A DNA stretch of 5,322 bases, taken from the NCBI GenBank assembly GCA_036661515.1, contig JAVWYO010000127.1, positions 1 to 5,322 of the forward strand, in the 5' to 3' direction. The position numbers were made by a program, and so were the translations under genes. This DNA comes from HGM05232 sp036661515 (GTDB lineage: Bacteria > Bacteroidota > Bacteroidia > Bacteroidales > Muribaculaceae). Of this stretch, positions 1-5,322 are shown one piece after another. Below the pieces are notes generated by a model. That model was not told the DNA's origin and ran no database searches. It saw only the letters and a list, made by a program, of their open reading frames with translations. How positions within the stretch are numbered: position 1 is the stretch's first letter; each line of letters starts with the position of its first letter.

Positions 1-48
1 TTCTTAGGTGATGAAACTAAATTAAATGCACTTGAAAAAGGATATTAA
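1..48 (+). CDS. C-terminal fragment of an unidentified protein
   Basis: The window opens inside a reading frame that runs to a TAA stop at 46-48 and encodes FLGDETKLNALEKGY. It is the only plus-strand frame that stays open from the left edge, and it is followed within about 10 bases by a strong terminator, which is the arrangement expected at a real gene end. Only 15 residues are visible, with no diagnostic motif. The ending has a general resemblance to the C-terminus of patatin-like proteins, but that is too weak to name a function. Confidence 0.55.
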   Translation, partial: FLGDETKLNALEKGY

Positions 49-56
49 TAGCATCA

Positions 57-116
57 CTAAATAAAAAATGAGAGTGGAAAATATTAAATTATTTTCTGCT
101 CTCTTTTTTTATTTAG
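57..116. terminator. Strong, probably bidirectional intrinsic terminator
   Basis: The core stem pairs 70-83 (GAGAGTGGAAAATA) with 90-103 (TATTTTCTGCTCTC): 14 bp, two of them G-U wobbles, around the 6-nt loop TTAAAT, followed directly by seven T at 104-110. Pairing continues outward: 57-68 (CTAAATAAAAAA) complements 105-116 (TTTTTTATTTAG), with only the 69/104 position unpaired. The A-run at 63-68 gives a T-run on the opposite strand, so the structure could also stop leftward transcription. It ends the partial gene at 1-48 and insulates the gene that starts at 147-165. Confidence 0.9.
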
Positions 117-146
117 CGATTCTGGTTATCTTTACACAGCTTCTAA

Positions 147-974
147 ATGAATCATTACATGGATATGAAATCAATTCAATTAATAATGTTAGGGACAGGA
201 AATGCAATGGCTACGAAGTGCTATAATACATGTTTTGCACTAAAGATAGGTTGTGAGTATTTCTTGGTAGATGCAGGGGGCGGAAATGGAATAATGTTGC
301 AACTTGAGAAGGCTGAAATTAAATATCAAGCCATTCACAACATGTTTGTTACCCATGCTCACACCGACCATGTACTCGGAGTTATATGGGTAATAAGGAA
401 AATTGCAATGCTAATGTCGACCGAAAAATATGATGGGAATTTGAATATTTATTGTTACAAAGAGTTGCAACACATTATTACCACATTTTGCGAGATGACT
501 CTAACGGCTAAGTTGAATAAATATATAGGCAATCGTATAAAATTCAATATAATTGACAATGGTGATAGTCACACAATTCTTGGAATGGAAATACATTTCT
601 TTGATATAGCATCGACAAAAATGAAACAATATGGGTTTAGAGCTATTTTACCAAATAACAAAATCCTTGTGTGCTTAGGAGATGAGCCTTATAACGATGT
701 TTGTAAAAGTTATGTTGAACATTGTGACTGGTTATTGTCGGAGGCTTTTTGCCTTTATGAAGATTGTGATGTATTTAAACCTTACGAAAAGCATCATAGC
801 ACAGCGCTTGATGCAGGAAAGCTCGCGGAAGCCTTAAAGGTGGCTAATCTCGTGCTTTATCACACTGAAGACACAACTATTGATACCCGTAAGAAAAGAT
901 ACACCAGCGAGGCTAAAATGGCATTTTCAGGCAATGTATATGTCCCCGATGATTTAGATATAATAGAGTTGTAA
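147..974 (+). CDS. MBL-fold metallo-hydrolase, RNase Z-like clan
   Basis: A 275-residue metallo-beta-lactamase-fold protein, probably cytoplasmic: there is no signal peptide or membrane segment, and it contains ten cysteines. In order it shows the first strand and turn (MLGTGNA, 14-20), the motif I aspartate (D42 in FLVDAGGGNG), the motif II metal site THAHTDH with H70, H72, D74 and H75, the motif IV bridging aspartate (D179 in CLGDEPYN), an HHST segment (216-219) resembling the HST motif of RNase Z, and a motif V histidine (H239 in LVLYHTED). The usual motif III histidine is not evident; the stretch is DIASTKMKQYGFR (153-165). The tRNase Z exosite arm is also absent, so genuine tRNA 3' processing is unlikely and the substrate is unknown. 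Start codons exist at 147, 159 and 165; an in-frame TAA directly precedes 147. Related proteins begin close to MKxIxLxMLGTGNA, which favours 165. No clear ribosome binding site is visible. The gene stands alone, after a terminator and convergent with the merR-type gene. Confidence 0.85.
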   Translation: MNHYMDMKSIQLIMLGTGNAMATKCYNTCFALKIGCEYFLVDAGGGNGIMLQLEKAEIKYQAIHNMFVTHAHTDHVLGVIWVIRKIAMLMSTEKYDGNLNIYCYKELQHIITTFCEMTLTAKLNKYIGNRIKFNIIDNGDSHTILGMEIHFFDIASTKMKQYGFRAILPNNKILVCLGDEPYNDVCKSYVEHCDWLLSEAFCLYEDCDVFKPYEKHHSTALDAGKLAEALKVANLVLYHTEDTTIDTRKKRYTSEAKMAFSGNVYVPDDLDIIEL

Positions 975-978
975 ACGA

Positions 979-1317
979 TTATTGTAGCCTATTTAAGGCC
1001 GAGAGTAGGGCATCAAGGTCAGTTCTTACAGATTTAAGCCTATCAATAATTTGGGCGCGCTGTGATACATTGTGCCGATTAACCTTTATTTGTTGCTGAG
1101 CGGCATCAAGTTTTAGTCCTTTTTCTTTAACTAAGAAATATACCATTCGTATGGTTTCAATATCCTCTGGAGTGTAAAAACGTGTGTTTTTACTGTTGCG
1201 CGTTGGTTTTATTATTGTAAATTCCTTTTCCCAAAATCGCAAAGTAGATGCGTTGATACCAAGAATATCAGCAACTTCACTAATTTTATAATATTTCTTA
1301 TCTGTGATATTATCCAT
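979..1317 (-). CDS. Short MerR-family DNA-binding regulator
   Basis: A 112-residue protein made of the MerR DNA-binding unit and a short dimerisation helix. The helix-turn-helix is at about 11-33 (KISEVADILGINASTLRFWE), followed by the winged part ending RFYTPEDIETI (46-56), a second helical pair to about residue 75, and a predicted coiled dimer helix at about 84-111. There is no C-terminal effector domain and no cysteine at all, so metal or thiol sensing as in classical MerR or CueR is excluded; it may respond through a partner or act constitutively. Family members usually bind the long spacer of a sigma-70-type promoter, but the target here is unknown. The ATG lies 5 bp after the stop of the M23 peptidase gene, so the two are probably co-transcribed. 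The stop is 4 bp from the stop of the convergent hydrolase gene, and I see no terminator between them. Confidence 0.9.
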   Translation of the reverse strand: MDNITDKKYYKISEVADILGINASTLRFWEKEFTIIKPTRNSKNTRFYTPEDIETIRMVYFLVKEKGLKLDAAQQQIKVNRHNVSQRAQIIDRLKSVRTDLDALLSALNRLQ

Positions 1318-1322
1318 AGTGG

Positions 1323-2294
1323 TTAATCCATTACATGACCAGCATTTTCAGCCATCTTAATAAGTTCATTATATTGCTGAGGAGTGATGTCAAAGAAATA
1401 ATAATCAATAGGATTTTGTGCTTCACCTTTAAAACGTACTTCATAATGCAGATGAGGTCCAGTCGATTTTCCTGTGTTACCAACTTCTCCAATTTTGTCG
1501 CCACGCTTAATAGTTTGCCCTGGCCGTACTAATATCTTGCTTAAATGAGCATATCGAGTGGTGTAATTATATCCATGATCTAATATTATTAGATTGCCAT
1601 ATCCGCTATTCCAGTCAGCCTCGGTTACTGTTCCATTGCCAGTAGCAAATATTGGTGTACCAATTTCTGATGCAAAGTCGAGCCCTTCATGAAATTTTGA
1701 AGTACCATAAATTGGATCAATACGACGACCATATCCCGATGCCATTCTTTTTAAATCTTTATCGGCTATTGGTTGTATTGACGGTATGTGATCAATACGA
1801 TTTTTTTGCCCCTTTGCAATAGATATTAGCTCATTATATGATTTGATTTGCGTGTATAGTTCACGATCGAGTTGATCGGTTTTACGTGTTACATTAGTAA
1901 TTAGTTCTGCATCGTTTAATGACTTCAGTTCAGCATATCTTGCTTCATTATCAAGACCTGCATAGCGCATTGCAGGATTTATACGATCGGCTTGCATCAT
2001 GACTCGATAGAAGTTGTCATCTCGCATTTGCAAGTCTTCCATAACACCCAGAGAACGGTCAAGCCTCACTTGTAATATATCGTATTGTGATTTAAGTTCT
2101 TTGTTTTGTTGCTTTAATTGTTTTTCACGAGGAAAATCAAACCAATAGTAAACTGTGAGAAATAAAGCGATTCCAATAAGCACACCGATGATGAAATGCC
2201 TAATTACTACCCACAATTTTTGCTTTGCAGATAGATAGACACGTTCATAGTTTGACGTGTTTTCGTTATAGCGATAAAAGACTTTTTTGCTCAT
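1323..2294 (-). CDS. Membrane-anchored M23 family peptidoglycan endopeptidase
   Basis: A 323-residue LytM-type metallopeptidase predicted to cut peptide cross-bridges of peptidoglycan in the periplasm. A basic cytoplasmic N-terminus is followed by one transmembrane anchor (about 28-51, WVVIRHFIIGVLIGIALFL...), giving an N-in, C-out topology. Residues about 56-90 and 115-165 are charged and heptad-like, suggesting coiled coil. The M23 domain covers about 185-298. It has the HxxxD zinc motif (H202, D206 in FHEGLDFA), the catalytic-site histidine H250 (RYAHLS) and the HxH motif (H281, H283 in TGPHLHYEV). All expected zinc and catalytic residues are present, so it should be an active enzyme and not a degenerate activator such as EnvC or NlpD. 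The start at 2294 gives a sensible MSKK N-terminus. It is first in a two-gene unit with the merR-type gene and divergent from alaS. The exact physiological role (elongation, division or remodelling) cannot be told. Confidence 0.93.
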   Translation of the reverse strand: MSKKVFYRYNENTSNYERVYLSAKQKLWVVIRHFIIGVLIGIALFLTVYYWFDFPREKQLKQQNKELKSQYDILQVRLDRSLGVMEDLQMRDDNFYRVMMQADRINPAMRYAGLDNEARYAELKSLNDAELITNVTRKTDQLDRELYTQIKSYNELISIAKGQKNRIDHIPSIQPIADKDLKRMASGYGRRIDPIYGTSKFHEGLDFASEIGTPIFATGNGTVTEADWNSGYGNLIILDHGYNYTTRYAHLSKILVRPGQTIKRGDKIGEVGNTGKSTGPHLHYEVRFKGEAQNPIDYYFFDITPQQYNELIKMAENAGHVMD

Positions 2295-2312
2295 TGACTA
2301 TTAGATGTACTC

Positions 2313-2330
2313 TTATTTTTGCAAAAATAA
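2313..2330. repeat. Perfect 18-bp palindrome in the divergent control region
   Basis: TTATTTTTGCAAAAATAA reads identically on both strands with no spacer. It lies 18 bp upstream of the M23 start codon and covers the TTTG (-33-like) element of the proposed alaS promoter. On each strand it also contains TATTTTTG, a match to the Bacteroidota -7 consensus TAnnTTTG, though neither copy has a TTTG at the right distance. An operator for a dimeric regulator is a reasonable inference. The regulator is unknown; the product of the adjacent merR-type gene is one candidate. Confidence 0.55.
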
Positions 2331-2349
2331 TATTTAAAAGTTACTTTTG
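2318..2349 (+). promoter_or_regulatory. Candidate Bacteroidota-type promoter for alaS
   Basis: TTTG at 2318-2321 and TACTTTTG at 2342-2349 match the Bacteroidota primary-sigma consensus (TTTG, about 19-21 bp, TAnnTTTG) exactly, with a 20-bp spacer. Transcription would start near 2355-2357, leaving a leader of about 85 nt before the alaS ATG at 2441. The region is AT-rich, so chance matches occur, but both elements at the right distance upstream of a gene make this the best alaS promoter in the interval. Confidence 0.6.
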
Positions 2350-2370
2350 TAGATTGTTTCCGCCGTAAAG

Positions 2371-2393
2371 TTAAACTTTTAGTTTAATAAAAG
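2371..2393 (+). promoter_or_regulatory. Two mutually exclusive small hairpins in the alaS leader
   Basis: TTAAAC (2371-2376) pairs with GTTTAA (2382-2387) around a 5-nt loop. CTTTTA (2376-2381) pairs with TAAAAG (2388-2393) around a 6-nt loop formed by the 3' arm of the first stem. Both helices have 6 bp and cannot form together. Both are AT-rich and individually weak, and because they are dyads they would also exist in an antisense transcript. The features are clear in the sequence; a regulatory role is speculative. Confidence 0.35.
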
Positions 2394-2423
2394 CCAAATA
2401 ACAATAGATAAAACAGATTAATA

Positions 2424-2454
2424 CAAAATTAAATAAATATATGCTTACCGCAAA
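2424..2454 (-). promoter_or_regulatory. Candidate promoter for the M23-merR operon
   Basis: On the minus strand, TTTG (complement of 2451-2454, inside alaS codons 4-5) and TAATTTTG (complement of 2424-2431) are separated by 19 bp, an exact match to the Bacteroidota consensus. Transcription would start near 2418 and give a leader of about 124 nt before the M23 ATG at 2294. A closer -7-like match, TATTTTTG at 2322-2329, has no TTTG at a suitable distance. Polymerase bound here would cover the alaS start codon. Confidence 0.45.
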
Positions 2455-5062
2455 AGAAATTAGAGAATCCTTTAAGGAATTCTATCGTAGCAAGGACCAC
2501 CAGATTGTTAAGTCTGCACCAATGGTTATTAAAGATGACCCAACGTTAATGTTTACAAACGCGGGAATGAACCAATTTAAGGACATCATACTTGGAAATG
2601 CGGCGATAAAATACAAAAGAGTAGCAGATTCACAAAAATGTCTTCGCGTTAGCGGAAAGCACAATGATCTTGAAGAAGTGGGGCTTGATACTTACCACCA
2701 CACAATGTTTGAAATGCTTGGTAACTGGTCATTTGGCGATTATTTTAAAGCTGAAGCCATTAATTGGGCGTGGGAGTATCTTGTAGAGGTATTAAAACTT
2801 AATCCAGAGTTACTTTATGCAACAGTCTTTGAGGGATATGAACCAGAGGGTCTTGAGCGTGATAATGAAGCTGCTGGTTATTGGGAAAAACATTTACCAA
2901 AAGATCATATTATTAATGGTAATAGACATGATAATTTTTGGGAAATGGGTGATACTGGTCCATGTGGACCTTGTTCCGAAATACACATTGACCTGCGCAG
3001 CGAAGCCGAACGAGCTGCTATACCAGGGCGTGAATTAGTTAATGAAAGCCACCCACAAGTAATAGAAATATGGAATTTGGTATTCATGCAATACAATCGT
3101 AAGGCAGATGGTAGTCTTCAACCACTTCCAGCTCGTGTTATTGATACGGGAATGGGATTTGAGCGCTTATGTATGGCTCTTCAAGGCAAAACGTCTAATT
3201 ATGATACCGATGTGTTTCAACCTCTTATTAAAGAGATAGGAAAGATGGCCGAAAAGCATTATGGCGACAACACCCAAGTGGATATTGCAATGCGAGTAAT
3301 ATCTGACCATGTGCGTACGATTTCATTTTCTATTGCAGACTCTCAATTACCATCAAATGCTAAGGCTGGCTACGTAATTCGTCGTATTCTTCGCCGTGCA
3401 GTTCGATATGGCTACACATTTCTTGGACAAAAGAAGGCTTTCCTTTATAAATTAGTTGATGTCCTTATAGAATCAATGGGCGACTCTTATCCCGAATTAA
3501 AGGCGCAGAGCGACTTGATTAAAAAGGTCATTAAGGAAGAAGAAGAATCATTCCTACGTACACTTGAGACGGGTATCAAACTTATTGATAAAGTTATTGC
3601 TGATACAAAAGCAACAGGAAAGAATGAAATAAGCGGTAAAGAAGCATTTACACTTTATGATACTTATGGGTTCCCGCTCGATTTAACAGAATTGATATTG
3701 AAAGAAAATGAGATGACTGTCAATATTGAGGAGTTTAACGAACAAATGAATATGCAAAAGCAACGTGCTCGAAATGCTGCTGCTGTTGAAACGGGTGATT
3801 GGGTTGTAATAAAAGATGGAGAGTCAAAATTTGTTGGTTACGATTTAACTGAAATTGATACTGAAATACTTCGATATCGTAAAGTAAAACAAAAAAATAC
3901 TGAGTTCTATCAAATAGTACTTGCACAAACTCCATTTTATGCTGAAATGGGTGGACAAATAGGAGATAATGGAAAGCTCATTAATGGTGATGAGGTTATT
4001 GAAATATTTGACACAAAGCGAGAAAACAATCTTGCTATTCATCTTTCAAAGAAATTGCCAGCCGATATTACAGAAACATTCCGTGCTGTTATTAATATCG
4101 AAAATCGTGAAGCAATAGCTTGTAATCACACTGCAACTCATCTACTTCATGAGGCTCTTCGCGAAGTGCTTGGAACACATGTTGAGCAAAAAGGCTCATT
4201 TGTATCAGCCGATATACTTCGTTTTGACTTCTCGCATTTCCAAAAAGTAACAGATGAAGAAATTCAAAAGGTTGAACACCTTGCTAACGCAAAAGTGCGT
4301 AAAGCGATTGAATGTTGTGAAAATAGAAATGTCCCAATTAAGGAAGCTCGCGAAATGGGTGCTATGGCACTATTTGGAGAGAAATATGGCGATGAAGTGC
4401 GTGTAATAAAGTATGGCTCTTCAGTAGAGTTATGTGGCGGTACGCACGTTAAAAACACTGGAAACATAGGAATGATAAAAGTGGTATCCGAAAGCAGTAT
4501 AGCAGCAGGAATACGCCGTATTGAAGCTATAACAGGAAGTAGGGTAGAAGATGCTGTTTTAGAATTTCAAAACACATTAAAGGAGATTAGCTCAATGTTT
4601 AATAATACTCCAAATGTGCTATCTTCATTACAAAAATCTATAATAGAAAACGCCGACTTACGTAAACAAGCTGAAGAATTTTTAAAAGAACGCATTAAAG
4701 CTCTAACGGCTAAATTGGTGGATAGATCACAAAATATCAATGGCGTTAATGTTATAGCTTGTAAAGGTGCTCGACTTGCTGAAGTAATAAAAGGGGTAGC
4801 ATTTAAAATAAAAGCAGAGATGCCTACCGATACAATTTTTGTTGCGGCAACATCTGAGTCGGGAAAACCTATTCTTACTGTTATGATTTCTGACAATCTA
4901 ATAAAAGAAGGATACAATGCATCTCAGGTTGTAAGAGAAGCTGCAAAATTGATTAAAGGTGGTGGCGGAGGCCAACCTAATTTTGCTCAAGCAGGAGGTA
5001 AGGATATTGAAGGAATTGACAGTGCATTTGAGAAAATGTTTGAACTCCTAAAATTGAAATAA
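2441..5062 (+). CDS. alaS: Alanyl-tRNA synthetase
   Basis: An 873-residue class II aminoacyl-tRNA synthetase, full length for bacterial AlaRS, which charges tRNA-Ala in the cytoplasm using ATP. The catalytic core occupies about 1-245, with KCLRVSGKHNDLEEVG (66-81), the HHTMFEMLGNWSFGDYFK segment (86-103), WNLVFMQYNR (211-220) and motif 3 DTGMGFERL (235-243). The tRNA-recognition domain follows, including DHVRTISFSIADSQLPSNAKAGYVIRRILRR (from 289). The editing domain, which removes mischarged Ser and Gly, carries an intact zinc site: H563 and H567 (HTATH), C665 and H669 (CGGTH). A helical linker leads to the C-Ala domain with its glycine run and QPNFAQAGG (840-853). The tyrosine in YHHT, where many proteobacterial enzymes have arginine, is typical of the Bacteroidota form. 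Translation starts after an A-rich stretch without a Shine-Dalgarno sequence. The gene is monocistronic as far as visible: its own promoter candidate lies upstream and a terminator follows the stop. Confidence 0.98.
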   Translation: MLTAKEIRESFKEFYRSKDHQIVKSAPMVIKDDPTLMFTNAGMNQFKDIILGNAAIKYKRVADSQKCLRVSGKHNDLEEVGLDTYHHTMFEMLGNWSFGDYFKAEAINWAWEYLVEVLKLNPELLYATVFEGYEPEGLERDNEAAGYWEKHLPKDHIINGNRHDNFWEMGDTGPCGPCSEIHIDLRSEAERAAIPGRELVNESHPQVIEIWNLVFMQYNRKADGSLQPLPARVIDTGMGFERLCMALQGKTSNYDTDVFQPLIKEIGKMAEKHYGDNTQVDIAMRVISDHVRTISFSIADSQLPSNAKAGYVIRRILRRAVRYGYTFLGQKKAFLYKLVDVLIESMGDSYPELKAQSDLIKKVIKEEEESFLRTLETGIKLIDKVIADTKATGKNEISGKEAFTLYDTYGFPLDLTELILKENEMTVNIEEFNEQMNMQKQRARNAAAVETGDWVVIKDGESKFVGYDLTEIDTEILRYRKVKQKNTEFYQIVLAQTPFYAEMGGQIGDNGKLINGDEVIEIFDTKRENNLAIHLSKKLPADITETFRAVINIENREAIACNHTATHLLHEALREVLGTHVEQKGSFVSADILRFDFSHFQKVTDEEIQKVEHLANAKVRKAIECCENRNVPIKEAREMGAMALFGEKYGDEVRVIKYGSSVELCGGTHVKNTGNIGMIKVVSESSIAAGIRRIEAITGSRVEDAVLEFQNTLKEISSMFNNTPNVLSSLQKSIIENADLRKQAEEFLKERIKALTAKLVDRSQNINGVNVIACKGARLAEVIKGVAFKIKAEMPTDTIFVAATSESGKPILTVMISDNLIKEGYNASQVVREAAKLIKGGGGGQPNFAQAGGKDIEGIDSAFEKMFELLKLK

Positions 5063-5066
5063 TAAA

Positions 5067-5086
5067 TTAGCTATAAGTATAGCTAA
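5067..5086. repeat. 20-bp inverted repeat just after the alaS stop
   Basis: TTAGCTATA (5067-5075) and TATAGCTAA (5078-5086) are exact reverse complements separated by AG. As RNA this could form an 8-bp hairpin with a 4-nt loop, beginning 5 nt after the stop codon. It lacks a following T-run, so it is not a terminator by itself. It sits 6 nt before the real terminator hairpin and may protect the mRNA 3' end or be a DNA-binding site. Confidence 0.5.
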
Positions 5087-5092
5087 ATATAT

Positions 5093-5124
5093 GAAAAGGA
5101 GCAGGCTTAGGTTTGCTCCTTTTC
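5093..5124 (+). terminator. Intrinsic terminator of alaS
   Basis: GAAAAGGAGCA (5093-5103) pairs perfectly over 11 bp with TGCTCCTTTTC (5114-5124) around a 10-nt loop. The 3' arm ends in CCTTTTCTGTT, a moderate T-tract. The position, about 30 bp after the alaS stop codon, fits termination of that transcript. The A-rich 5' arm gives some T-tract on the other strand, so weak bidirectional activity is possible. Confidence 0.85.
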
Positions 5125-5322
5125 TGTTGCTTAAAATTCAAAATTATTACTGAAAATTATAGTTTAATCTTGTAAATAATAATAAGATTGTGTGAATATC
5201 ATAAAATTTAAGATGAAAATTATGAGAATCGGATAATCACCTATGCCATAATGAGATATGTATATATTTAATATAGTGCACAAATAATTATCATTTTAAC
5301 AAGATTGGTTGATTTTAATAAC
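5125..5322. other. AT-rich intergenic stretch with no supported gene
   Basis: This stretch to the right edge is strongly AT-rich and has stops in all plus-strand frames. The minus-strand frames entering from the right edge also close quickly. I see no tRNA-like cloverleaf, no consensus TTTG / TAnnTTTG promoter pair and no repeat array. Short chance dyads such as AATCTT / AAGATT (5166-5171 and 5184-5189) are present. It probably contains the control region of a gene beyond the window. Confidence 0.6.

Noticed and set aside
104..134. Possible promoter for the MBL-fold gene, with TATCTTTA at 127-134 as the -7 box.
   Set aside because: The last base of the -7 consensus is wrong, and the only -33 candidate is the T-run of the terminator. 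Too weak to list as a feature.
987..999. GCCT / AGGC hairpin with a 5-nt loop near the convergent gene ends.
   Set aside because: The stem is only 4 bp and no T-run follows on either strand, so it is not a credible terminator.
1335..1532. A 65-codon plus-strand frame inside the M23 peptidase gene.
   Set aside because: It is antisense to the conserved catalytic domain, and its translation shows no domain or motif.
2355..2440. T-box or other known riboswitch in the alaS leader.
   Set aside because: The leader is only about 85 nt, with no T-box sequence, specifier stem or terminator/antiterminator; only small AT hairpins are present.
4567..4917. A 116-codon open frame on the minus strand inside alaS, plus several shorter ones.
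   Set aside because: They lie opposite the conserved alaS coding sequence, have no recognisable domains or start signals, and are shadows of the alaS codon pattern.
5166..5306. AATCTTGT (5166-5173) is the reverse complement of ACAAGATT (5299-5306), and AATCTT / AAGATT pair locally at 5166-5189.
   Set aside because: Short 6-8 bp matches in very AT-rich DNA are expected by chance, and no further pairing extends them.

Overview
This 5.3 kb AT-rich window looks chromosomal and most likely comes from a Bacteroidota of the order Bacteroidales. The evidence is the alanyl-tRNA synthetase with its YHHTMFEMLGNWSFGDYFK signature, a short MerR-type protein of the kind common in this phylum, a single-pass M23 peptidase, A-rich translation starts without Shine-Dalgarno sequences, and promoter-like TTTG / TAnnTTTG pairs. 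I cannot fix the genus from the sequence.

Layout, left to right. The last 15 codons of an unidentified plus-strand gene (1-48) are followed by a very strong, near-palindromic terminator (about 57-116). A plus-strand metallo-beta-lactamase-fold protein (147-974, start probably 165) comes next. It ends only 4 bp from the stop of a convergent minus-strand pair: an M23 peptidase gene (2294-1323) followed 5 bp later by a small merR-type regulator gene (1317-979), which is almost certainly one operon. A 146-bp divergent control region (2295-2440) separates that operon from plus-strand alaS (2441-5062). After alaS come a 20-bp dyad, a good intrinsic terminator (5093-5124), and about 200 bp with no supported gene to the right edge.

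The genes are individually ordinary: tRNA charging with proofreading, cell-wall hydrolysis, a DNA-binding regulator and a probable intracellular hydrolase. I found no phage, transposon, CRISPR, defence or biosynthetic system. The most interesting structure is regulatory. The shared alaS / M23-merR region holds an exact 18-bp palindrome, two consensus-like promoters whose predicted transcripts point away from their gene starts across each other so that the leaders would be complementary for about 60 nt, and two mutually exclusive hairpins inside that overlap. The second point of interest is the metallo-beta-lactamase-fold protein, which keeps nearly all metal ligands but appears to lack the usual motif III histidine.
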